DNA of 64,000 nucleotides from Candidatus Lariskella endosymbiont of Epinotia ramella (GTDB lineage Bacteria; Pseudomonadota; Alphaproteobacteria; Rickettsiales; Midichloriaceae): NCBI RefSeq assembly GCF_964019805.1, contig NZ_OZ026472.1, positions 124,001 to 188,000 of the forward strand, read 5' to 3'. Shown piece by piece: positions 27,541 to 35,962 of this stretch (position 1 is its first letter; each line of letters starts with the position of its first letter). The notes under the pieces were generated by a model. It saw only the letters and a program-made list of their open reading frames with translations, ran no database searches and was not told where the DNA came from. The position numbers and the translations under genes were made by a program.

Positions 27541-27695
27541 AGCTAAAGTAGTATAAAACAAGCGCGCTACACTTTGTCTTTTTGAAAATTTTCATCACTC
27601 TCTTGCCTGAAAGATAGTTATATTCCAGGCTCTCAACAAATAAAAATTTATTCTAAAGTACTCGTTTATCATGCCTGTTTTATACTACTTTAGCT
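27541..27695. repeat. family D palindromic MITE with perfect 20-bp ends (D2)
   Basis: AGCTAAAGTAGTATAAAACA at 27541-27560 is repeated exactly in inverted form at 27676-27695. The 155-bp unit has no coding capacity. Copies with the same ends but less symmetry lie near 13.1, 34.4 and 35.7 kb. Bases 27696-27982 hold nothing recognised. Confidence 0.78.
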
Positions 27696-27982
27696 ATAGT
27701 TCTATGAAACAGCTTTACTTGACAGCTTAGCATATGAATAAATCGCAGTCTGTTATATTATCGAAGAGTTTCAGGTAAATTCCGCCTAAAACTTGCAAAA
27801 TACTCAATCAAAGATTTACTGCTGCAATATATCTACTCTGAAACAATCATTGAATTTGATATTTTTGAACGTTGAGAAAATCCGCTTCTGACTTATATAG
27901 TATTTCTCCTATCACAATTGTCCATCCGGCGCATTCTAGTTTGAATTATGACACGGATGGATCAACTAAACTTCTTATAAAA

Positions 27983-28639
27983 CTAGCGCTCTAACTCAAA
28001 GAATTTAGGGTCCTTAAACGAAAACATATCTTTTCCAAATTTCATTCCATACTGCAAATTAGTAATCGATATCTCTGTAAGTGCTTCTCCATTAGGTCCC
28101 ATGAGGCCTATGTGTGATAGAGATATTTTTGGCTTTACTGCAAATTTCAGTATTAATATATTTTCTATCTCTTGTTGAGTTTTATCTGTAAGCGCTACAT
28201 CGACATAGTTTCCATTTGTATCTTCATATACGGAAATTACTTGGCAATCAGAGTGTAAATCAATTGGTGTTTTGCTCAATACTTTTAGTATATTAGATTT
28301 TACAGGCAGCGTGCTTAACTCCTCAAGTGCATAATCATAATATATCACCTTATCACCTGATGCTATTACTAGTCTTTTATCTGGAGATTCATATTCCCAT
28401 TTAATTTTTCCAGGCCTTGAGATATATAACATCCCATTCCGTATTATCCCTTTTTGCAAGTCTCTCTCTTCAAAATTAGCTTGCATTGTTGATATGGAAT
28501 TAATGTATGCCTGAACGTTGCCTAGAATATCTAATGGTTTATTGGCGGCAATACAAGACGCAGCATGTGAGAGGAGAAAACAAAGAATCAGAAGTGAAAT
28601 TTTTATCGCGACAATGTTCCTTATTGTGAGGTTATTCAT
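27983..28639 (-). CDS. lolA: outer-membrane lipoprotein carrier protein LolA
   Basis: Periplasmic chaperone that carries lipoproteins from the inner-membrane LolCDE complex to the outer membrane. The 218-residue protein has a signal peptide (hydrophobic segment 12-28, cleavage about residue 32), then the LolA fold with YINSISTMQANFEERDLQKG, GMLYISRPGKIKWEYESPDKRLVIASGDKVIYYD in separated blocks, and NLQYGMKFGKDMFSFKDP at the C-terminus. It is next to tRNA-Phe and tRNA-Glu on the same strand. The substrates may include the small lipoprotein at 2.5 kb. Confidence 0.88.
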   Translation of the reverse strand: MNNLTIRNIVAIKISLLILCFLLSHAASCIAANKPLDILGNVQAYINSISTMQANFEERDLQKGIIRNGMLYISRPGKIKWEYESPDKRLVIASGDKVIYYDYALEELSTLPVKSNILKVLSKTPIDLHSDCQVISVYEDTNGNYVDVALTDKTQQEIENILILKFAVKPKISLSHIGLMGPNGEALTEISITNLQYGMKFGKDMFSFKDPKFFELER

Positions 28640-28732
28640 TCTGGACTGCGCTTTAAAGTGTTTTTGAATGTAATAATTTTATATCGGATACAGTGAAGAA
28701 TGCAACAATAGTTTGATGAAACTAGAATGGAG

Positions 28733-28808
28733 TGGTGCCCAGAGGCGGAATCGAACCACCGACACAAGGATTTTCAGTCCTTTGCTCTACCGACTGAGCT
28801 ATCTGGGC
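28733..28808 (-). tRNA. tRNA-Phe (GAA)
   Basis: A 76-nt cloverleaf with encoded CCA. On the minus strand it begins GCCCAGATAGCTCAGTCGGT, the anticodon loop is CTGAAAA within the stem AGGA/TCCT, and the T arm is GGTTCGATTCC. Confidence 0.96.
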
Positions 28809-28839
28809 AAGAGCCTACCTTAAAGAAAATCCGGCAAAA

Positions 28840-28914
28840 TGGTGACCCCTGCGGGAATCGAACCCGCGTTTTCACCGTGAAAGGGTGACGTCCTAACCGC
28901 TAGACGAAGGGGCC
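28840..28914 (-). tRNA. tRNA-Glu (TTC)
   Basis: A 75-nt cloverleaf with encoded CCA. On the minus strand it begins GGCCCCTTCGTCTAGCGGTT, the anticodon loop is CTTTCAC, and the T arm is GGGTTCGATTCCC. It lies 31 bp from tRNA-Phe, so they are likely cotranscribed with Glu first. Confidence 0.96.
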
Positions 28915-28935
28915 GAAAACAAAGTAAGCAAGATA

Positions 28936-28963
28936 TAGATATCATGTTTTGCAAATAGTGCAA
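28936..28963 (-). promoter_or_regulatory. possible promoter of tRNA-Glu-tRNA-Phe
   Basis: On the minus strand TTGCAC is followed after 16 bases by TATCTA, about 22 bases before the tRNA-Glu 5' end. The spacing is slightly short and the match partial, so this is a weak prediction. Confidence 0.35.
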
Positions 28964-29158
28964 GTCTTTTTTGCCCAAATGCTTGTACTGGTTAAGTTTT
29001 ATCGTGTGAAGCTTCCGCTTTTATTCATATAGTTTTTAAAGCTATATGCTATATTCCTAGCCTACTTCTACAAGCAATATGCTTAGATAAAGCAAAGTCA
29101 GTTGCAAGTTAATCGCGCACGTCAGCAAAATGTTCATACAATAACATCATGACGCCTG

Positions 29159-29246
29159 GTATATTAAAAATATATTGCATCGCTCTGATATGATATTAGA
29201 CTAAGAAATGCAATATATTAATTAATCATGCATTGGGGGAAGGGAT
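29159..29246 (+). promoter_or_regulatory. upstream region with 12-bp inverted repeat, copy 1
   Basis: AATATATTGCAT (29169-29180) and ATGCAATATATT (29208-29219) are perfect inverted repeats separated by 27 bp and lie 25 bp before the ATG at 29245. The whole block is repeated almost exactly at 30205-30293 before the paralogous gene. It may be a paired operator or an mRNA leader hairpin. Confidence 0.6.
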
Positions 29247-30054
29247 GAGGGAGAATAATAATACATACCGCGCAAAATTTATAGAGTATTTTAATGCTTT
29301 TGAAGAGGAGATTAAAGAAAAATCTAATGCCGCTATTGCAAACTTGGAAGATACCAAGAAATTGCTAGAAAATGCGCCTAACAAAGAGCATGCAACAAAG
29401 TACATCGAGAAAATTGATGAATGTATACGAACTATTACACCAAATTTATACAACCGACAAAATAAGATGTATACAAAGTTTGACTCTCCTGCATTGAATG
29501 TCCAATATACTCCCGGCGAAGATATTATGTATTACTTAAGGGATAATGTTCCTGGTATTGAGCATTTGATGCGAAACTTATCAGAAGAGTTTTCGACATT
29601 TCAAACCAAGCATTCTCAAGCTGAGCTCAAGAATCTTGAGGAGATCGCTAAATCTGTCAAGAGTTATGAGCAGTCACTTGTTAATGTACAAAAAGCATTT
29701 GAAAAGTTTATTGACTATGCTGCTACTGGAAAAGAACTAGACCAGAAAAAGGCACAAGGTATGTTAAATAAAATTAAAGAAGCATGTCAGTTTTTTCTAA
29801 GGGATTTTGATAAATTTATCGCTGCTATTCAAGACTTCTTTGACAAAGTGCAGGAAAAAGTTTTTGGCGTACCAAGAGCGCGTTTGGAGGAGGAACATAA
29901 AAATCTTGATGTTAAGAATAATTTTGTAGCAGATGAGGTAATAAGTGAAGGTAAAGCTAAGTATACAGCGCAAGTCAAACAAAAAGCAGATGGGCATGTT
30001 AAGAATGAGGAGGAGCGGAAAGCAAGTAATAGTACACAAATTCAGAGAGGTTAG
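29245..30054 (+). CDS. helical, charged protein of unknown family (paralogue 1)
   Basis: A 269-residue protein rich in Lys, Glu and Asp with long predicted helices and probable coiled coil; no signal peptide or membrane segment. The N-terminal part reads KFIEYFNAFEEEIKEKSNAA and the middle half ends in a conserved block around 180-215 (IKEACQF, LRDFDKFI, AIQDFFDKVQEKVFG), followed by a hydrophilic tail of about 55 residues. GGGGGAAGG precedes the ATG; an in-frame TTG lies 12 bases upstream. It is duplicated next door. The form suggests an accessory or effector-like protein, which is only an inference. Confidence 0.75.
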   Translation: MRENNNTYRAKFIEYFNAFEEEIKEKSNAAIANLEDTKKLLENAPNKEHATKYIEKIDECIRTITPNLYNRQNKMYTKFDSPALNVQYTPGEDIMYYLRDNVPGIEHLMRNLSEEFSTFQTKHSQAELKNLEEIAKSVKSYEQSLVNVQKAFEKFIDYAATGKELDQKKAQGMLNKIKEACQFFLRDFDKFIAAIQDFFDKVQEKVFGVPRARLEEEHKNLDVKNNFVADEVISEGKAKYTAQVKQKADGHVKNEEERKASNSTQIQRG

Positions 30055-30204
30055 AATGCATAGCATCAGTTTACTAATTTTGTAAATAAAGGCAGAAGTT
30101 AAAAGATACAGCTTATATTGAAACTGCTCGCGAAATTTTTATTGTTATTCATTTGCGGCCTCATGATTTAATTGAATCGCAGCAATATTGTTTTATTGCA
30201 TCGC

Positions 30205-30293
30205 GGTATATTAAAAATATATTGCATCGCTCTGATATGATATTAGACTAAGAAATGCAATATATTAATTAATCATGCATTGGGGGAAGGTAT
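30205..30293 (+). promoter_or_regulatory. upstream region with 12-bp inverted repeat, copy 2
   Basis: Nearly identical to 29159-29246. The same inverted repeat stands at 30216-30227 and 30255-30266, and the same GGGGGAAGG lies before the ATG at 30292. Confidence 0.6.
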
Positions 30294-30507
30294 GAAGGGT
30301 AATAATATGGAATATAGCCAGAAAATTATGAAATATATCAACTTGTTTCATGAGGAGATCACGAAAAAATCTGATGCTGCCGTTAAAGAGCTGCAAGATA
30401 TCAAGGAAGTATTAGAGAAGATGCATATAACAAATGATAGAGATCAAGATGATGCAAGGAGAGCATACATTCAGGCAGTTGATCAATAGACCTCTTGCAT
30501 AACCTAT

Positions 30508-30876
30508 TTAAAGCTCAAAGTTATAGATACCAGCAAGTAAATTAAACCTTAAACCGAATCGTTTTCTTCTGTTCCTATAACGATCAGCGATAATTTTAAA
30601 TCGTTTGATCATGCCTATGACGTTTTCATTTAAAACACGTTCACTAGACAATTGACGATTTTTCTTTTTATCTTTCCTGCTTAGTGGTCGCTTTTTTGTC
30701 TTTTTCTTTGGTAACTCTGAATTATAATGCAACTTATCAATGCCTTGATAACCAGTATCTGTAAGAACTTTAATCTCAGGGTGGATGTGAACTCCGGATT
30801 CTTTAAATAACCTGAAATCATGACGCTTGCCATTAGAAAAATTAGTGCAAATGATTTCTTTTTTCCTTTTATCCAC
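30508..30876 (-). CDS. IS5-family transposase, second frame (copy 2)
   Basis: 122 codons, identical in sequence to 24973-25341, with TDTGYQG and NENVIGMIKRF. Confidence 0.88.
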   Translation of the reverse strand: MDKRKKEIICTNFSNGKRHDFRLFKESGVHIHPEIKVLTDTGYQGIDKLHYNSELPKKKTKKRPLSRKDKKKNRQLSSERVLNENVIGMIKRFKIIADRYRNRRKRFGLRFNLLAGIYNFEL

Positions 30877-30890
30877 AATAAGCTGAGTTT

Positions 30891-31361
30891 TTAGAGTATG
30901 TCGCCTCTTTTTTCCCGAATAAAAGTGCTTCTGTTTTTTTTAGGTCGTTCTATCGGTGTTTCAGTAGCATCAATTAACACAAGTTCGTATTCAGAATCGC
31001 TTTTTAGTAATGCTTTACGTCCAGGTAGTGAAAATCGTTTATCTTTAATTAGAGTATCTTCAATCCAACGTATATTACGATAACAGGCACTTTCACTTAT
31101 TCCATAACTGCGGGAAATATGAAAATATGTCCTGTATTCACGCAAGTACTCAAGCGTCATGAGTAATCGATCTTCTAAAGCCAATTTATTGGGTTTTCCA
31201 CCTTGAGACTTTAAAATAGCTTCAGCTTCTTTTAATATACTTAGTATAACTTCAAACGTTCCTCGTTTAATGCCAGTAAGCCTGCGAAACTCTTCTGCGT
31301 ATTCATCTTTGATGTTTTCAAACTTCATGTTATCCTTGATAAAATCAAGGATTTTAATCAA
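30891..31361 (-). CDS. IS5-family transposase, first frame (copy 2)
   Basis: 156 codons, identical in sequence to 25356-25826, ending after the A8 slippery run. Confidence 0.88.
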   Translation of the reverse strand: MIKILDFIKDNMKFENIKDEYAEEFRRLTGIKRGTFEVILSILKEAEAILKSQGGKPNKLALEDRLLMTLEYLREYRTYFHISRSYGISESACYRNIRWIEDTLIKDKRFSLPGRKALLKSDSEYELVLIDATETPIERPKKNRSTFIREKRGDIL

Positions 31362-31802
31362 TTTATATGGTTATGCAAGAGGTCTAATATATGAGGATAC
31401 TCACTTATATTCCACTTCATGTGCAGACAAAGCATTTGCTTGCGAATACCGAAAATAATTTGAAACAGAAGATAGCTCCTGATATTCAGAGTTTTATTAC
31501 AGGAAGCTTAGAAAAGTTCAGCGAGTTTGATAAAACGTATTACAAAGATGAGCATATGAGTTTTAAGCAAGTCTCTCTATGTGTTGATAGATTGAATCAT
31601 GCATTACTAAAATTAGACAAGGTGTTTGACCAACTCATCGCAGATATTGCTGGAGAAGAAAAAGACCCACAAAAAGCCCAAAATGCTTTGAGTAAGATAA
31701 AAGAAGCATGTCAGTTTGTTCTAAGAGATTTTGATAAATTTATCACTGCTATTCAAGACTTCTTTGATAAAGTGCAGGAAAAAGTTTTTGGTATACCGAG
31801 AG

Positions 31803-32202
31803 GAGTCTTTATCAAAGATTGTGTAAATTATAGTAGAGCCTATATTTGGAATTAATAAAGAATATAGGTAATTAGAATGAAGACAGAAAAGAATAAGAAA
31901 ATAAATGAAGCGATAGATTTACTGATAGAAGGAGGAGCGGATTTAAAGACAGTACTGAAGCAGGATGGATTGATTAAGGAATTAACGAAGAGTATTTTGG
32001 AGAGAGCCTTGCAGGCAGAAATGTCTGAACACTTAGGTTATAACAAATATGATAGGTCTGAAACTGAGAATTGCAGGAATGGTCATTATAATAAGAATTT
32101 GATTACTGAGAATGGCAGTATCGAGTTAAATATTCCGCGAGATAGAGAAGGTAAATTTGCACCTGTAATTGTCTCCAAGAATCAAACAAGAATAGATGGT
32201 TT
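31803..32202 (+). mobile_element. IS256-family element, truncated copy (first 400 bp)
   Basis: Starts with the terminal repeat GAGTCTTTATCAAAGATTG and matches 58068 onward for 400 bp, then stops where the inverted full copy begins (GGGTCTTTCTC at 32203). Residues GHYNKN match the 58-kb copy rather than the neighbour (GNYNKH). Confidence 0.9.
31877..32202 (+). pseudogene. IS256 transposase, N-terminal fragment
   Basis: Encodes the first 109 residues of the 404-residue transposase, ending at RIDGL; the frame then runs briefly into the next IS end. The catalytic domain is absent. Confidence 0.9.
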
Positions 32203-33529
32203 GGGTCTTTCTCATTGATTGTGTAAATTTTTTAGAGCCATTAAAATCTCCCATCAAATTTGATTATAAAATGAGCCATAGCTTCATTCCAGTTAGAGAT
32301 AGGCATGGTCCATTTTTTGGTAATATAATCAATCGTTAGGTATAAAACCTTGAATACCGAATCATCATTTGGGAAAACACGCTTATTTCTTGTAACTTTT
32401 CTCAACTGACTATTCAGCGATTCTATAGCATTTGTAGTGTAAATTATCTTACGGATACTCTCTGGATATTGCAGAAATATTACAAGATTCTCCCAATTAT
32501 TATACCAGGATTTTGCTATATGTGGATATCGTTTACTCCATTTCTTATCAAAAGATTCTAGGGCAAGATGCGCTTCATCTTCAGTAGCAGAGCTATAAAT
32601 AAGCTTTAAATCTGATGCCAATAATTTTCTGTCTTTATATGATACATACTTCAGGCTATTTCTAATTTGATGTACTATACAAAGCTGATGCTCAGTTTTG
32701 GGATAACTTGCGCATATAGCTTCAGACATACCAGTCAGGTTATCACTACAGGCAATTAATATATCTTTTAATCCTCGATTCTTCAATTCAGTAAAATTAC
32801 TAAGCCAGAATTTAGATCCTTCATTCTCACTTATCCATAATCCTAAAATATCTTTCCGGCCCTGTAAATCTATACCCAGCGCAACATATACTGATTTATT
32901 AATTATCTGTTTATCTTGCCTTACCTTAACTATTAAACAATCAAAATATACTATAGGATATAATGGTTCAAGAGGTCTACTCTGCCAAATTCTAACCTCA
33001 TCAATTATATCATCTGTAACCCTACTAATTAAACTCTCACTAACTTCTGCACCATATAATTCATGTAATTGAATCTTGATATCAGACAAACTCATCCCCT
33101 TGGCATACAGAGATATTATCTTTTGATCTAAACCATCTATTCTTGTTTGATTCTTGGATACAATTACAGGTGCAAATTTACCTTCTCTATCTCGCGGAAT
33201 ATTTAACTCGATACTACCATTCTCAGTAATCAAATGCTTATTATAATTGCCATTCCTGCAATTCTCAGTTTCAGACCTATCATATTTGTTATAACCTAAA
33301 TGTTCAGACATCTCTGCCTGCAAGGCTCTCTCCAAAATACTCTTCGTTAATTCCTTAATCAATCCATCCTGCTTCAGTACTGTCTTTAAATCCGCTCCTC
33401 CTTCTATCAGTAAGTCTATCGCTTCATTTATTTTCTTATTCTTTTCTGTCTTCATTCTAATTACCTATATTCTTTATTAATTCCAAATATAGGCTCTACT
33501 ATAATTTACACAATCTTTGATAAAGACTC
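32203..33529 (-). mobile_element. IS256-family element, full copy, inverted against the truncated copy
   Basis: 1327 bp, exactly the length of the 58-kb copy, with ends GAGTCTTTATCAAAG (right, minus strand) and GGGTCTTTCTCATTG (left). The two flanks (GATGGTTT and TTCAACGC) do not match, so there is no target duplication and a deletion or recombination has occurred. With the truncated copy it makes a 400-bp inverted repeat. Confidence 0.92.
32241..33455 (-). CDS. IS256-family transposase
   Basis: A 404-residue mutator-type transposase, complete. DDE residues are visible in IVYFDCLIVKVR, ILIACSDNLTGMSEAI and the C-terminal IIYTTNAIESLNSQLRKVTR. It differs from the 58-kb copy at a few residues (for example LHELYG for LQELYG). 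Confidence 0.93.
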   Translation of the reverse strand: MKTEKNKKINEAIDLLIEGGADLKTVLKQDGLIKELTKSILERALQAEMSEHLGYNKYDRSETENCRNGNYNKHLITENGSIELNIPRDREGKFAPVIVSKNQTRIDGLDQKIISLYAKGMSLSDIKIQLHELYGAEVSESLISRVTDDIIDEVRIWQSRPLEPLYPIVYFDCLIVKVRQDKQIINKSVYVALGIDLQGRKDILGLWISENEGSKFWLSNFTELKNRGLKDILIACSDNLTGMSEAICASYPKTEHQLCIVHQIRNSLKYVSYKDRKLLASDLKLIYSSATEDEAHLALESFDKKWSKRYPHIAKSWYNNWENLVIFLQYPESIRKIIYTTNAIESLNSQLRKVTRNKRVFPNDDSVFKVLYLTIDYITKKWTMPISNWNEAMAHFIIKFDGRF

Positions 33530-33856
33530 TTCAACGCTTGCTTCAGCTTCTTGCATTAAATTAGTTTTGCAATGTGAAGAGAGTGGGAAATTTGCTGTTT
33601 GTCCATTGCAACTAGGTAAACCTACTTCGTTTTTCATGTCTATATTCTCTTTTTTAGTGTTATGTTGAGTTGAAAATTCTTTTTGTACAGAATTACTTGT
33701 AATTTTATCGCTTTTTCTATGATCATCGCTGTATTGTTGCTTAAACTCTTCTGCATCTTTAACGCTGCTAGCTGAATCGCTATTTGTTTCGTTATCGTTA
33801 TCGTAGCATTGCTCTCTCCGGCTCTCTTGAAGAATGCCACCATTATAGCTAAACAT
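33530..33856 (-). pseudogene. hydrophilic protein fragment cut by IS256
   Basis: About 109 codons starting MFSYNGGILQESRREQ, preceded by GAGAAG. It is rich in Ser, Asn, Asp, Lys and Gln, with no hydrophobic segment. The last authentic residues before the IS end are EAEASVEE; the frame then takes SLSKIV and a stop from the IS. The 3' part of the gene is missing. No family is recognised; low-complexity composition of this kind is seen in some secreted effectors, but that is speculative. Confidence 0.5.
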
Positions 33857-34606
33857 ATACTTCTCTAAATTTTATTTATTAATACTACTATTGGCTGCTC
33901 TATAATTCTATAGATTGATAATACAAACATTGCCCTGGTAATAGACTTACTACACATCTAATTTTAAATTAAACGAAGCGCATGCTATATTTTGCTGCAA
34001 AAATTGCCAATTAAATCAAAATTCGCCGCCAGCTTTTTTGCCAGGCATCGCCATCCACTCTTTTTATCGATTTATCTGATAAATACTGAGAGCTTTAGCC
34101 TTAAGTTTGTGGAGAAATCTTTTTAATAAGCAAAAATCGCGATCCCAATGCGAAATTGTAAAGTGAATTATAATACTAAATGCATTAATATTCAAATGAT
34201 AGAATATGAAGAATACAGAGGAAGCAGTATAAAATCACCATTTTATTGCATAAATATTAACAATATGAATAATCTTCAGAAAAACAAGCGCTAAATTTTT
34301 TGTAATTTCTTATTGCGCTGTTAACAAGATAATATGCCCGCAGCATCATAAACATAAATTTTATTTGAATGATAAGCTAAATGATATAGCTAAGGCAGCA
34401 TAAAAAAGTTATGCTAAACTTTGTCTTTTTGATAAATTTGAAGTCAGCTTTTCGCATGAAATAGCAGTCATAGCAAAAGAAGTTGAAGAGGCTATAATTG
34501 TAAGCTCTGATGTTAGATTTTAAACTTCAAGCTACGCAGTCCATCGGCCAAAATAACCTATAACTCCCTAAAATCTATCACGCAGCAATCAGGATAGACT
34601 AATGAA
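33857..34606. repeat. decayed intergenic DNA with family D and F fragments
   Basis: No gene seen. GGAAGCAGTATAAAATCACC near 34222 and TAGCTAAGGCAGCATAAAAA near 34387, with CTAAACTTTGTCTTTTTGA after it, are family D fragments. ATAACCTATAACTCCCTAAA near 34553 is family F, shared with 49551-49605. Confidence 0.5.
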
Positions 34607-35341
34607 TTAACTTATAAATAAACTAAGCAGTTTATCTCTATACATAGGCTTTTTCATTATAACCTCGTGAAGTAAATGTTTGCACATGAAGTGATTAATA
34701 ATTGTAAAACCTTGCAATATTTCTTCGCGTTTAATCTGTTCTGTTTGATATAAAAAAAATTGCGGTAGTCTAAACAACTTTGATTCATATGGACCTGCGC
34801 ATTCAGCTGAGACAGCGCATCCAGATTTTGGTGAGATAAATTTTAAGTTGTGATTTTTCCCACTGACTACGCATTTTGTAAGATCTAATCCAAAACCGCT
34901 TTCTTTTAATATTGCAAGTTCGAACAATAAATACTCCGCAGCAATAAGATTTAAAGAATCTACCTCAGAGCTTATTTTATATGCAATAACTTTACGGAAA
35001 AATCTTTCTGTGGTTTCAAAAGTAACACCTTGCGCATCTCCTTCTTGCAAGAAGGAATCAAGCAGCTGTATTACGCTATTTATAATCAACATTTTATGGT
35101 AGGAACTTGCAACTAGCGCAAAAGTATGCAAAACAGGTTCAAAATTATAGTACCCCAAACTTCCAAGCTTTCCAGACCATCTTGCTTGTACAATATTGCA
35201 AGGAGCAAGAGTGCATGAAAGTTTGTTGGGTCTATAAAGGCCTTTAACAACCCCATTTTGGTTAAGAAAACACTTTACAATAAACCTTGACTCTTGAAAA
35301 TGAGTCATTCTTAAAATAATCCCTTTATCTTCTATTATCAT
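34607..35341 (-). CDS. recO: DNA repair protein RecO
   Basis: Assists RecA loading on gaps covered by single-strand binding protein in the RecFOR pathway. The 244-residue protein begins MIIEDKGIILRMTHFQESRF, the typical RecO N-terminal OB-fold start, followed by GVVKGLYR, and has a helical C-terminal domain with FELAILKESGFGLDLTKCVV. The usual Cys4 zinc site is only partly present. It is a single gene, divergent from uvrA across 620 bp. Confidence 0.88.
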   Translation of the reverse strand: MIIEDKGIILRMTHFQESRFIVKCFLNQNGVVKGLYRPNKLSCTLAPCNIVQARWSGKLGSLGYYNFEPVLHTFALVASSYHKMLIINSVIQLLDSFLQEGDAQGVTFETTERFFRKVIAYKISSEVDSLNLIAAEYLLFELAILKESGFGLDLTKCVVSGKNHNLKFISPKSGCAVSAECAGPYESKLFRLPQFFLYQTEQIKREEILQGFTIINHFMCKHLLHEVIMKKPMYRDKLLSLFIS

Positions 35342-35962
35342 TCAGATAGAATTCCTTTTGCGTGAGATGATAGTACTTGATTAAAAATGACATCCAGAGA
35401 CTAACACCTAGTTTATCTTCATTAAAATCAAAATGCCGTCAAGGTGACTATTAATTCTCTATTATAAAATTTTGGTGCTTGTCTTTTTCTCTGCTTTTTG
35501 TTAGCGGCTCTGCTTGCAATATCAGATATGCATTAAACAGAAAAATAACGAGCCGCAAAACATGATATGCTGACGTAACATTGCTATATTATCATGCGCT
35601 TCGCTGGTTATTGAACTGTGGTTATTATAGCAGTATAACTTCAGTATTACAAAATGTAATAAGATGATAGGTGATGCGTTACAAAACAAGAGATAATTAT
35701 ATGATCATCATCGTGTGTTACACCTAATAAGTTGGTCATTTATACTGCTTTGTACTGTATTGTTTTATAAAAAGTAAGCAATGTAGTGATACAATCTGCG
35801 TACTGTGTTGATTTAAAATTCTGTGTAATCGATAAATTCTTAAAACATCTTAATTTCTTGCAGACTATATGAACAATGTATGCATTGTAAATTTATAACA
35901 TGATGTCACATCACAGATGCGCTGCTTGATACTAATAATAATTAAAAGAGAAGATAAATAAA
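35342..35962. other. long divergent intergenic region recO-uvrA
   Basis: No gene seen. Bases about 35632-35752 lie between AGCAGTATAACTTCAG and CATTTATACTGCTTT, a family D-like unit of about 120 bp. The remainder is AT-rich. TGATGTCACATCACAGATGC near 35901 is a small dyad before uvrA, whose AAGAGAAGA gives a ribosome-binding site. Confidence 0.45.

Larger units (their letters stand above)
30488..31385 (-). mobile_element. IS5-family element, copy 2 (inside paralogue 2)
   Basis: 898 bp with the same AGACCTCTTGCATAACC ends, flanked by AAT (30485-30487 and 31386-31388). Encoded proteins are identical to the other two copies. Confidence 0.93.
30292..31802 (+). pseudogene. paralogue 2 of the helical protein, split by IS5 and truncated by IS256
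   Basis: The first 65 codons (30292-30487) encode KYINLFHEEITKKSDAAVKE and onward to AYIQAVDQ. An 898-bp IS5 follows. Removing it with one AAT target copy rejoins the frame exactly as VDQYMRILTYIPLH, and the second part (31389-31802) ends with the same block as paralogue 1 (IKEACQFVLRDFDKFITAIQ, then KVQEKVFGIPRG). After IPR the frame runs into the IS256 left end at 31803. About 203 codons of the original gene remain; the tail is lost. The N-terminal half differs much more from paralogue 1 than the C-terminal block. Confidence 0.85.

Noticed and set aside
29245-31802. Toxin-antitoxin pair in the two adjacent small-protein genes
   Set aside because: They are paralogues with the same upstream DNA rather than two different partners, and no toxin fold motif is visible.
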